Both the position numbers and the translations under genes were made by a program. Below the pieces are notes generated by a model. That model worked only from the letters and a program-made list of their open reading frames with translations, ran no database searches and was not told the origin of the DNA. Source: Planctomycetaceae bacterium (GTDB lineage: Bacteria > Planctomycetota > Planctomycetia > Pirellulales > Pirellulaceae). Taken from it: 42,238 nucleotides of DNA. The DNA is taken from positions 1 to 42,238 of the forward strand of contig JAAYDI010000004.1 in assembly GCA_012729315.1 (NCBI GenBank). Direction: 5' to 3'. Of the stretch, positions 35,660-42,238 are shown piece after piece. Each line of letters opens with the position of its first letter. Position 1 is the stretch's first letter.

Positions 35660-37453
35660 TCAGTGAATCAGTCGCATCCGCTTGAAGTTGGGAAGGTAGG
35701 GAATCGGACGATACCAGGGGTGTGGCCAGTAGATCAACAGAGCCTTGCCGATCAACAAGTCCTGGTCGACATAGTGCTGCTCCCACATCCGGCCATCCGA
35801 GCTCTGGGGGCTGTTGTCCCCCAGCGGGAACAGCTGACCCGCCTCCATCGTGATCTGCATCTCGGCCTGCATGTCGAACAGATCGGTCTCGGGCCAGCGT
35901 TCCGGGCTGCGCAGGATCTCCTTGATCTTCCGGTGTCCATACGGAACCGTGTATTCGGGTACGTTCCCGGCCCGGGTGGCCACATAGTACACGTCGCGGA
36001 GCACGCGCAGACGCTGGATGTGCAGAGCCACATCCCGCGTGCCAATCCCGGCCGGCGCCAGATCCCCGGGGTCGAGCTCCGAGGTGACGGGCCGCAGCGT
36101 GTCGCGCGGCGCGTAGGTGGTGGGCCCGTTGAAGGTCACCCGCCGCTCGTTCACCCACAGCCGGATCTCGGCGTCGACGTTCGAGAAACGCACGCGGTAG
36201 GTACCACGACCCTGGATCGCGGTCTGCCCCACCGGCGTGTCGGCCCGCGTCCCGTCACTCCCCACAAACGCCCCCTTCCCGCCATCGTCGCCGTCAACGG
36301 CCAGCGTCGCCGCGCCGGTCGCGACATCGATGCGACACGTGTAGGTCGTTCCGCCCTTGACCAGGAGCAACAGCAGCTCGCCACTGTCCCCCTTCACTTC
36401 CACGTCCCCTTCCAGCGCCAGGTCGCTCACCCAGTACAGCCCGAGCGTCTCCCCGGCAAACCGCGCGTCGGCGTAGTCTTCCGGTCTGCGCTTCGGCCCC
36501 GCACCCGACAGAAACGTCGGACTGATCGACGTGAAGGAGTTGTAGGCGTAGACGTCCGTGATCAGCTCACTGCGGCGATCTGACACCATGGGTGGCTGCT
36601 GGCCGTCTTCAATCAGCTTCCAGTCATCGTCGGACGCCACAATGTGGCGATACCGCAACCAGATGTCCTGCCCGGCTACCGCCTCTGTGTCATACGTGTG
36701 CCCGTCGTCACTTGTCGACCAGGCATCGGTGACGTCCGGCACTCCAGCGGCCCACGGCTGCCACCGCAAGGGCCAGCCGATGGCGGTCAAACGCCGCGAA
36801 ATGTGCCGCGTGTCATCCACCACCTGCAGCATGCTCTTCAACTTGTGGTCCGGCTTGCGCGCAATCGCGTACGTGTCCGCCTCCGGTCCCTTGATGAACA
36901 CGTCACCTCGGCTGATCCGGATCTGCTCGTTCGGCAGGCCGACCAGACGCTTGATGTAGTTCTGTTTCGCGTCAAACGGATACTTGAACACAATCACATC
37001 CCAACGCTCCGGCGGCGCAAAGTCGTACACGAATTTGCTCACCAGGATGCGATCGCCCGAGAAGGTCGCCTGGTTGGCGTTATTCCGCAGGTCCAGGATC
37101 AGCCGGTAATGGCACAAGGGACACGTCGTGGCCACGACGATCCGGGGAGTCTCTCCGCGCTGTTGGGCCGTCGCCCCATCTTCCAGGCTGGCGCCAGCCT
37201 GGTACCAGTAACCGCACTCCGGGCACTGCACATCCTTGTGCTGCCCCATCAGAGTCGGAGCCATGGAGCCTGTGGGAATGACGAACGCCTCGGCCACGAA
37301 CGCCCGAAAAAGAAAGGCCAGGATGACCGCCAGCGCCACCGACTCGGTTGTTTCCCGCGACGCGTAGCCAGACGGCGGCGTGGATTCCTCCCGGCGCGAC
37401 GCGCGCGATTCGTGATGAGCTGGCACCGCTGCGGTGGGTCTCGATTTGCTCAT
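35660..37453 (-). CDS. lepB: Signal peptidase I with zinc-ribbon-like and beta-rich insertions
   Basis: The 597-residue enzyme removes signal peptides from exported proteins; it is almost twice the usual length. A membrane anchor (VALAVILAFLFRAFVAEAFV) leads to the catalytic Ser63 in PTGSMAPT and general base Lys168 in NYIKRLVGLP. GDRILVSKFVYDF and the late GDNSPQSSDGR boxes are conserved. Between Ser63 and the Lys box is a CPECGY...CPLCH pair (Cys77, 80, 111, 114), likely a zinc ribbon. A ~330-residue insertion before the final GDN box includes beta-rich stretches (DVEVKGDSGELLLLLVKGG; CRIDVATGAATLAVDGDD; YRVRFSNVDAEIRLWVNER) that look like a lamin-G/concanavalin-type domain (inferred). It follows the second signal peptidase-like gene by 263 bp. 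Confidence 0.88.
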   Translation of the reverse strand: MSKSRPTAAVPAHHESRASRREESTPPSGYASRETTESVALAVILAFLFRAFVAEAFVIPTGSMAPTLMGQHKDVQCPECGYWYQAGASLEDGATAQQRGETPRIVVATTCPLCHYRLILDLRNNANQATFSGDRILVSKFVYDFAPPERWDVIVFKYPFDAKQNYIKRLVGLPNEQIRISRGDVFIKGPEADTYAIARKPDHKLKSMLQVVDDTRHISRRLTAIGWPLRWQPWAAGVPDVTDAWSTSDDGHTYDTEAVAGQDIWLRYRHIVASDDDWKLIEDGQQPPMVSDRRSELITDVYAYNSFTSISPTFLSGAGPKRRPEDYADARFAGETLGLYWVSDLALEGDVEVKGDSGELLLLLVKGGTTYTCRIDVATGAATLAVDGDDGGKGAFVGSDGTRADTPVGQTAIQGRGTYRVRFSNVDAEIRLWVNERRVTFNGPTTYAPRDTLRPVTSELDPGDLAPAGIGTRDVALHIQRLRVLRDVYYVATRAGNVPEYTVPYGHRKIKEILRSPERWPETDLFDMQAEMQITMEAGQLFPLGDNSPQSSDGRMWEQHYVDQDLLIGKALLIYWPHPWYRPIPYLPNFKRMRLIH

Positions 37454-37716
37454 GATGTCTTCTTCAGGTGTTCAGGCGGGCCAGACGAACTCCTCAGCGC
37501 AGGCTTCCCGTAAGCCAGGCGGGCCAGACCGCGACGCCGACGCCGCTTCTCCTGTTCGTGACAAATCCAATTGGCGCAGAATACGTGATTGTATTCGCTG
37601 AGCGCGAGTTCGATACAGCCCAAATTCTCACCCTGCCAGATAGGGGGCAGTGGCAGAGGTTCGGTGTCCAGATCGGCCTGGCCCGCAGGCTGGAAGCAAC
37701 TCTCATGTTGCGGACG
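37454..37716. other. Intergenic region between the two signal peptidase genes
   Basis: This 263-bp gap carries a perfect 14-bp direct repeat CAGGCGGGCCAGAC at 37473-37486 and 37516-37529 (43-bp period), close to the lepB start. It may be a control site or a chance repeat. No gene is supported. Confidence 0.35.
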
Positions 37717-39030
37717 TTAACGAAAACGAATCCAAGGTCGTACCGGTCCCAGAATATCCCGTCCGGCGATGGCTGACCAGAGCCGGCTGTCGATCGAGAT
37801 CGGGACGTTGTCCCCCAGGACGAACCACTCGGCTGCCTGCAGTGGCTCGGATGCCTCCCAGCGCTCTGCGCCCCCGGGCCCCCCGTAATGCAGGTCACGA
37901 TAGACTCGGGGAGTCTCGAACCGCACGTGTGCGTCTCGCCCGCCGATCGAGAGTCGTCGCTGGTCTCTGCTCGCGCCGGCAGTTGGCTGGTAGGGGAACT
38001 CGAAGACGATCACACCGTCCACGGCAGCCAGGAGGCGTTGATCGCAGGCGGCCAGCTCGATCAGCCAGGGGGCTGGCCGGTGCGGTCCGGGAGCGGTCGC
38101 CACGGCGCGTCCGTTCCACCGCAGCTGGCAGTTGTCCGGCGCGGCGGCGAAGTCCCAGGTGAATTCATCGCCGCGACTGGTCAGTCTCAGAATGCAGTGG
38201 CCGGGCTCGCTGACCTGTAGCTGGCACGCCAGCATGATATCCGGCACCGGGTGCAGGCCGCCCCGCGAGAGGCTCTGGTTATAGGCGTCGTGGTCGAAGA
38301 TCGGAACGTGTTGGGTGCGGTCCCGGTCCGGGTCATCGTGGGGCCAGCAGGTCCACTGGGTGTAATCCAGCCACTGGACCTGCAGGTCCGGGCGTGTCGC
38401 CGGGACGAAGACGTAACCGGTGCTGGTGGCTTTCCACGCTGCATCGGGCCGCGCCGGTTGCCAGCGGTCGGCCTGGGGCGCGCGGTACGTGTCATCGTGG
38501 ACGAGGATGCGGACGTCGCGCAGCTGCGCGAGGGACTTGCGCTGGATCTGGTGGTTGAGGTACACGTCGCCGTCCCGGATTGCAACGCGCCCGGGGCCCC
38601 GCGCTACGAGTCGTTTGACGGTCAGGCGGTGCGGGTCGTGCGGGGTCCGGATGGCGACAGCCTGCCAGACCCGCAGGCCGGGTATCTTGCCTGCCCACCG
38701 ATCGATCACGACGCGCTGGCCAGGGGCGGGGCGCGAGGTATCGACCGGATTGTCGTGGCAGCCGCAGTTCGGGCAGGTAGCCAGATTCCCGGCGGGTGGG
38801 AACTCCGTGCCGCAGCGGAACGGCATGCCGCACTCGTGGCACGTCACCGGGAAGTGCGGTCCGCAGAACGCATCGGCCATGGACCCGCCGGTGATCCGCA
38901 CGGGGCGCAGGCAGCCCTGGATCGACGTGAGCCGCAGCGTGGCAAGCGCTGCGGCGGCTGCCAGCACGACCCGGCCACACCACCGCCAGCGGTGTGGTCG
39001 CGCACGCGGCTGCTCAGGCTGTCCGGTCAC
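37717..39030 (-). CDS. Second signal peptidase I-like protein (S26) with zinc-ribbon-like insertion
   Basis: This 437-residue protein has an N-terminal anchor (VVLAAAAALATLRL), then the catalytic Ser50 in RITGGSMADAF and the general base Lys139 in LTVKRLVARG, with the box VLGDNVPISIDSRLW near the end. Like its neighbour it carries two CxxC pairs between Ser and Lys (CHECG, CPNCG; Cys64, 67, 86, 89). A central ~200-residue region contains LQVSEPGHCILRLTSRG, RWNGRAVATA and LAAVDGVIVFEFPY, resembling the beta-rich insertion of the larger peptidase. Sequence outside the boxes diverges strongly, so it may process a special substrate class. The start is GTG 39030, overlapping the lepA stop (GTGA). 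Confidence 0.78.
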   Translation of the reverse strand: MTGQPEQPRARPHRWRWCGRVVLAAAAALATLRLTSIQGCLRPVRITGGSMADAFCGPHFPVTCHECGMPFRCGTEFPPAGNLATCPNCGCHDNPVDTSRPAPGQRVVIDRWAGKIPGLRVWQAVAIRTPHDPHRLTVKRLVARGPGRVAIRDGDVYLNHQIQRKSLAQLRDVRILVHDDTYRAPQADRWQPARPDAAWKATSTGYVFVPATRPDLQVQWLDYTQWTCWPHDDPDRDRTQHVPIFDHDAYNQSLSRGGLHPVPDIMLACQLQVSEPGHCILRLTSRGDEFTWDFAAAPDNCQLRWNGRAVATAPGPHRPAPWLIELAACDQRLLAAVDGVIVFEFPYQPTAGASRDQRRLSIGGRDAHVRFETPRVYRDLHYGGPGGAERWEASEPLQAAEWFVLGDNVPISIDSRLWSAIAGRDILGPVRPWIRFR

Positions 39031-40835
39031 TTCTTATCGTTTCCCGTGTCGAGCACGGCCATAAACGCTTTCTGCGGGATATCCACTCGGCCGATCGACT
39101 TCATGCGTTTCTTGCCTTCGCGCTGTTTGGCCCACAGTTTTCGCTTCCGCGTGATGTCGCCGCCGTAGCACTTGGCCGTCACGTTCTTGCGCATGGCAGG
39201 CACTGTTTCACGGGCGATGACGCGGGAGCCGATGGCCGCCTGAACGGCCACTTCGAACATGTGGCGGTCGATCTCGCTCTTGAGTTTCCTGGTGATCGCG
39301 CGGCCGCGCCGGTCAGCATCGGCCTTTTCACAGATGATGGACAGGGCATCGACGCGTGTCCCGTTGACCAGGATATCCAGCCGCACCAGATCGGCGGGGA
39401 AGTAGCCGATGAGTTCGTAGTCCATGGTGCCGTAGCCGCGTGTGGCGCTCTTCAGCTTGTCGTGCAGGTCATAGATGACCTCGGCCAGAGGCAGGTCATA
39501 TCGCAGCATCGCGCGCGTGGGAGAAATGTACTCCGTGGCGCGATGGACGCCGCGGCGATCCTGGCACAGCTTCATGAGTGTGCCAATGTTTTCGGACGGG
39601 AGAACGAAGTTCACACGCACCAGCGGCTGGCGAAACTCGACGATGTCCCCGGCATCGGGGACTTCCTGCGGGCGGTGGATCTCCAGCTCTTCCCCCTGCC
39701 TGGTCGTGACCTGGTAGGTCACGTTCGGCGCTGTCTGCACGAGATCAATATTGGCTTCCTGCTCCAGACGCTGCTGGATGATCTCCATGTGGAGCAATCC
39801 GAGGAAGCCGCAGCGGAACCCGAAGCCGAGCGCGTCGCTGGTTTCCGGCTGGAAGTCGAAGCTCGGATCGTTGATCGAGAGTTTTTCCAGGGCTTCACGC
39901 AGCTCCGAGAAGTCCTGCCCGTCGGACGGGTACAGCCCGCAGTAGACCATCCGCTGCGGGGGCTGGTAGCCGGTCAGTGCCGGGGCGGCTCCCTCTCCCG
40001 GGACACTGACCGTGTCGCCGATGTGGACCATGTCCAGGGACTTGATGTTGCAGACCAGATAACCGACCTGGCCGGCCTGCAGCTCGTGGCAGGGGCGTTT
40101 GTGCGGCGCGAACTGCCCGACCTCCAGGACCTCGTGGGTGGTACCACCGCCCAGGAAGCGGATCTTCTGTCCCCGCGTCACCCGGCCGTTCATGAGACGC
40201 ACGTAGGTAATCGCCCCCCGAAACTCGTCGTAGTGCGAGTCGAAGACCATGGCCTGCAGGGCGCCGTGAGGGTCTCCCTGCGGTGCGGGAATCCGCGTGC
40301 AGATGGCTTGGAGCAGCTCCGGTACCCCCACACCCGTTTTGGCGCTGACCTTGATGATCTCACTCGGATCGATCCCGAGCGATTGTTCCATTTCCTCGGC
40401 CACTTCATCGACCCGGGCGTGCTTGAGGTCGATCTTGTTAATGACGGGCAGGATCCTGAGATCGTGTTCCATCGCGGCATAGGCGCTGGCGACCGACTGT
40501 GCCTCCACGCCCTGGAACGCATCGACCAGCAGCATGGCACCTTCGCAGCAGGCCAGTGATCGCGAGACCTCGTACTGGAAGTCGACATGGCCGGGAGTGT
40601 CGATCAGATTGAGTTCGAACAGCTCGCCGCGTTGCGCGTACTGCATGGCCACCGCGCGGGCCTTGATGGTGATGCCGCGCGCGCGCTCCAGCTCCATATC
40701 ATCGAGCAGCTGGTCCTTCATCAGGCGTGGATTGACGGTCGCGGTGGCCTCGAGCAACCGATCGGCCAGCGTGCTCTTGCCATGATCAATGTGCGCAATG
40801 ATACAGAAGTTGCGGATGTGGTCGCACTCAATCAC
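39027..40835 (-). CDS. lepA: Elongation factor 4 (LepA)
   Basis: The 602-residue GTPase back-translocates or remodels stalled ribosomes. Motifs: G1 AHIDHGKSTLADRLLE, G3 DTPGHVDFQYEV and G4 NKIDL, then EF-G-like domains 2, 3 and V, and the LepA-specific C-terminal domain with AKCYGGDITRKRKLWAKQRE and GKKRMK. The length matches the family. ATG 40835 gives MIECDHIRNFCIIAHIDHGK, standard for LepA. The stop overlaps the GTG of the second signal peptidase-like gene; lepA sits beside lepB in many bacteria, as in E. coli, so this arrangement is conserved. glk lies 17 bp upstream. Confidence 0.97.
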   Translation of the reverse strand: MIECDHIRNFCIIAHIDHGKSTLADRLLEATATVNPRLMKDQLLDDMELERARGITIKARAVAMQYAQRGELFELNLIDTPGHVDFQYEVSRSLACCEGAMLLVDAFQGVEAQSVASAYAAMEHDLRILPVINKIDLKHARVDEVAEEMEQSLGIDPSEIIKVSAKTGVGVPELLQAICTRIPAPQGDPHGALQAMVFDSHYDEFRGAITYVRLMNGRVTRGQKIRFLGGGTTHEVLEVGQFAPHKRPCHELQAGQVGYLVCNIKSLDMVHIGDTVSVPGEGAAPALTGYQPPQRMVYCGLYPSDGQDFSELREALEKLSINDPSFDFQPETSDALGFGFRCGFLGLLHMEIIQQRLEQEANIDLVQTAPNVTYQVTTRQGEELEIHRPQEVPDAGDIVEFRQPLVRVNFVLPSENIGTLMKLCQDRRGVHRATEYISPTRAMLRYDLPLAEVIYDLHDKLKSATRGYGTMDYELIGYFPADLVRLDILVNGTRVDALSIICEKADADRRGRAITRKLKSEIDRHMFEVAVQAAIGSRVIARETVPAMRKNVTAKCYGGDITRKRKLWAKQREGKKRMKSIGRVDIPQKAFMAVLDTGNDKK

Positions 40836-40852
40836 GTGTCGCCGTCCTCGCG

Positions 40853-41872
40853 TCAGCCGAATCTCGCCCGCGCGACGCCCGCGGCACCGATGTAGCCAGC
40901 ATCCCCGCCCAGGCTGGCGTAGTCGATCACCGTGTTGCGGACCACGATGTCAAACGCCCGGCTGGCAAAGACCTCCTGAACGCGCTGCAGGAACTGACGC
41001 CCCACCGGGGCATCGCGACCGCCGAAATCCATGGCCCCACCCAGGATCACGGCGCCGGGGTCGATCGTGTGGACGAGCGTCACAATGCCCACTCCCAGAT
41101 AGGTCGCGGCCTCCAGGATCACCTCCAGCGACAACGCATCACCCTGCTCGGCTTCCTCGGAGAGCATCAGGGTCGAGAGTGTCTCCCCGGCCGCGACGCG
41201 CTCGGCAAGCGAACTTGGACGCCCCGCCGCCAGCAGCTCCTTCGCCCGTTCGGCGAGCGCACTCGCACTGGCATAGGCCTCCAGCTCGCCACGCCCGCCA
41301 CCCCACACGCACAGACGCGCATCCGGACGCGAATCCACGATGATGTGCCCGCACTCGGCGCCAAAGCTGTTGACCCCCTCCACGACTACTCCGTCGACGA
41401 TGATGCCCCCGCCCACGCCCGTCCCCAGGGTCAGCAGTATCAGCCCCCTGGCGTCTCTGCCGCTGCCGATCCAGAACTCCCCGTAGGCCGCCACGTTGGC
41501 GTCGTTATTGAAGGCCACCGGCAACGACAGACACTCAGACAGCCTGTCACGGATCGGGAAGAACCGCCAGTGCGGCAGGTTCGTCGGATCGTGGATCATG
41601 CCCTCCGGAATGTTCATCGGTCCAGGCGTGCCGATGCCGGCCGCCTTCAGGTCCGACCGCGCCATGCCGAGCGAGGTGACCATGCGGTCCACGCAGTCGG
41701 CCGTCCGCTCCAGACAGTCGCCCGGCCCGGCCTCTTCATTGGTGGGGATCGACTCGTACGCCAGCGTCTGGCCCTGATTGTCGACCAGTCCGATCTTGGT
41801 GTTCGTGCCCCCCACATCGACACCAACGAAATACGGACGCTGGGAATTTTCCAGGGGGGTGATCGGTTGCAT
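40853..41872 (-). CDS. glk: ROK-family glucokinase
   Basis: The 339-residue cytoplasmic kinase phosphorylates glucose using ATP. The phosphate-1 motif GVDVGGTNTKIGLVD, the sugar site PTNLPHW, catalytic Asp124 in FNNDANVAAYGE, LTLGTGVGGGIIVDG and GAECGHIIVD (Glu173, His176) are all present. The usual zinc motif CxCGxxGCxE is replaced by LCVWGGGRGELE: only the first Cys (188) remains. The fold and sugar motifs are otherwise intact, so glucose kinase is still the best call, though another hexose is possible. Its stop is 17 bp before lepA; it is the first gene of the minus-strand operon. It diverges from the DMT transporter gene. Confidence 0.88.
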   Translation of the reverse strand: MQPITPLENSQRPYFVGVDVGGTNTKIGLVDNQGQTLAYESIPTNEEAGPGDCLERTADCVDRMVTSLGMARSDLKAAGIGTPGPMNIPEGMIHDPTNLPHWRFFPIRDRLSECLSLPVAFNNDANVAAYGEFWIGSGRDARGLILLTLGTGVGGGIIVDGVVVEGVNSFGAECGHIIVDSRPDARLCVWGGGRGELEAYASASALAERAKELLAAGRPSSLAERVAAGETLSTLMLSEEAEQGDALSLEVILEAATYLGVGIVTLVHTIDPGAVILGGAMDFGGRDAPVGRQFLQRVQEVFASRAFDIVVRNTVIDYASLGGDAGYIGAAGVARARFG

Positions 41873-41960
41873 GACACACTTCTGGGTCAGGATGGAGAAA
41901 ACACTAAACCACTATCAATCAATATAGGGGGCCCGGCGATTCCCAGCAATCCGGAGCGAG

Positions 41961-41988
41961 GTGGTCCACCCCCACCTCCACCCCCGGC
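41961..41988. promoter_or_regulatory. Strand-asymmetric G/C-run stretch in a divergent promoter region
   Basis: The minus strand here reads as runs of G (GGGGG, GGAGG, GGGGG, GG) separated by single T's or A's, which could form a two-to-three-tetrad G-quadruplex. It sits in the 41873-42019 gap between divergent glk and the transporter gene. The rest of the gap shows no other element apart from the -10-like box at 42014. Confidence 0.25.
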
Positions 41989-42013
41989 AATGGTGCGGTC
42001 GGGGGCCGAGAAC

Positions 42014-42019
42014 TATACT
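42014..42019 (+). promoter_or_regulatory. Possible -10 box for the transporter gene
   Basis: TATACT lies 6 bases before the GTG at 42026. If used, transcription would begin at about the start codon, giving a leaderless message. No good -35 is visible. Confidence 0.25.
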
Positions 42020-42238
42020 GTGCCCGTGCACGCTCCTATTCGGCCTTCATCCACGAACCGCTCGACACCGTCGGTCTTTTTGCACGACCCGCTCATAGTC
42101 GGCACATTCTGTGGCTTGGCCTCCTCGCTCGGCTACACGATGGCCACGTCCTGTCTGCGAGCTGTCAGCGACTGTGACGTGGTCTGGGTGTCGTGCGTCA
42201 AGGCGTTTCCCACCGTCGTTATGTTCGGGCCCGTCGTG
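42020..42238 (+). CDS. Partial EamA/DMT-family transporter (N-terminus)
   Basis: The frame from GTG 42020 (or GTG 42026) stays open to the window end, 73 codons. The residues after a polar start read FLHDPLIVGTFCGLASSLGY, then TMATSCLRAVSDCDVVWVSC, then VKAFPTVVMFGPVV. A short polar N-terminus followed by the first membrane helix with GxxxSLGYT and a CLRAV-x-DxDxVWVSxVKAxPT loop is characteristic of DMT-superfamily permeases as I recall them. The gene is cut by the window edge, so length and topology cannot be judged. It diverges from glk. Confidence 0.6.
   Translation, partial: MPVHAPIRPSSTNRSTPSVFLHDPLIVGTFCGLASSLGYTMATSCLRAVSDCDVVWVSCVKAFPTVVMFGPVV

Noticed and set aside
33558-35666. 702-residue plus-strand open frame across dapL and lptB
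   Set aside because: It is antisense to two genes whose proteins carry complete family motifs; His/Arg-rich shadow.
38994-40559. 521-residue plus-strand open frame opposite lepA
   Set aside because: LepA is certain; the opposing frame has no domain features.

Overview
The window looks like chromosomal DNA of a planctomycete, probably Pirellulales-like; this is inferred from gene content and no search was run. The markers are a DUF1559-type prepilin, an ECF sigma factor next to a Ser/Thr kinase fused to an NTPase and a formylglycine-enzyme-like fold, a type II secretion F-protein operon with PilX-like pseudopilins, oversized signal peptidases with inserted domains, high GC and hairpin-rich dispersed repeats.

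Left part (1-8070). A hairpin-rich non-coding stretch is followed by an exported clan-A glycosidase, a glutamine-dependent asparagine synthetase of the kind found near exopolysaccharide/exosortase loci, ADP-glucose pyrophosphorylase (glgC), a two-part protein whose C-terminal half resembles AbiGi-type proteins, and a convergent rhomboid protease overlapping it tail to tail. This may be the edge of a polysaccharide locus.

Middle part (8363-25117). An ECF sigma factor and a 1294-aa kinase-NTPase-membrane-CLec receptor form a two-gene unit. Convergent to it is a seven-gene minus-strand operon (19010 to 12965): three GspF-like proteins in a row, three minor pseudopilins joined by ATGA overlaps, and a DUF1559 prepilin. 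No secretion ATPase, secretin or prepilin peptidase lies beside them. Upstream of that operon are a 16-bp direct repeat and a 9-bp minisatellite. Then comes a 1924-aa hybrid: a pseudokinase (catalytic Asp replaced by Asn), STAND-type ATPase, helical repeats, GAF, histidine kinase and receiver.

Right part (25118-42238). An AIM24 C-terminal remnant precedes a carboxy-terminal processing protease. folC is convergent with it and divergent from a three-gene ABC export cassette (ATPase, permease with a large extracytoplasmic domain, membrane-anchored partner). On the minus strand, glk, lepA, two signal peptidases, an lptB-like ATPase and dapL are in tandem. The two signal peptidases share a zinc-ribbon-like insertion and what looks like a nested beta-rich domain. 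The window ends in the first codons of a probable EamA/DMT transporter.

The most unusual material is the F-protein-rich pseudopilin operon flanked by two giant signalling proteins, the catalytically altered versions of familiar domains (pseudokinase, Cys-less FGE fold, ROK kinase without its zinc motif), and the paired signal peptidases. No tRNA, rRNA, insertion sequence or CRISPR array was seen.
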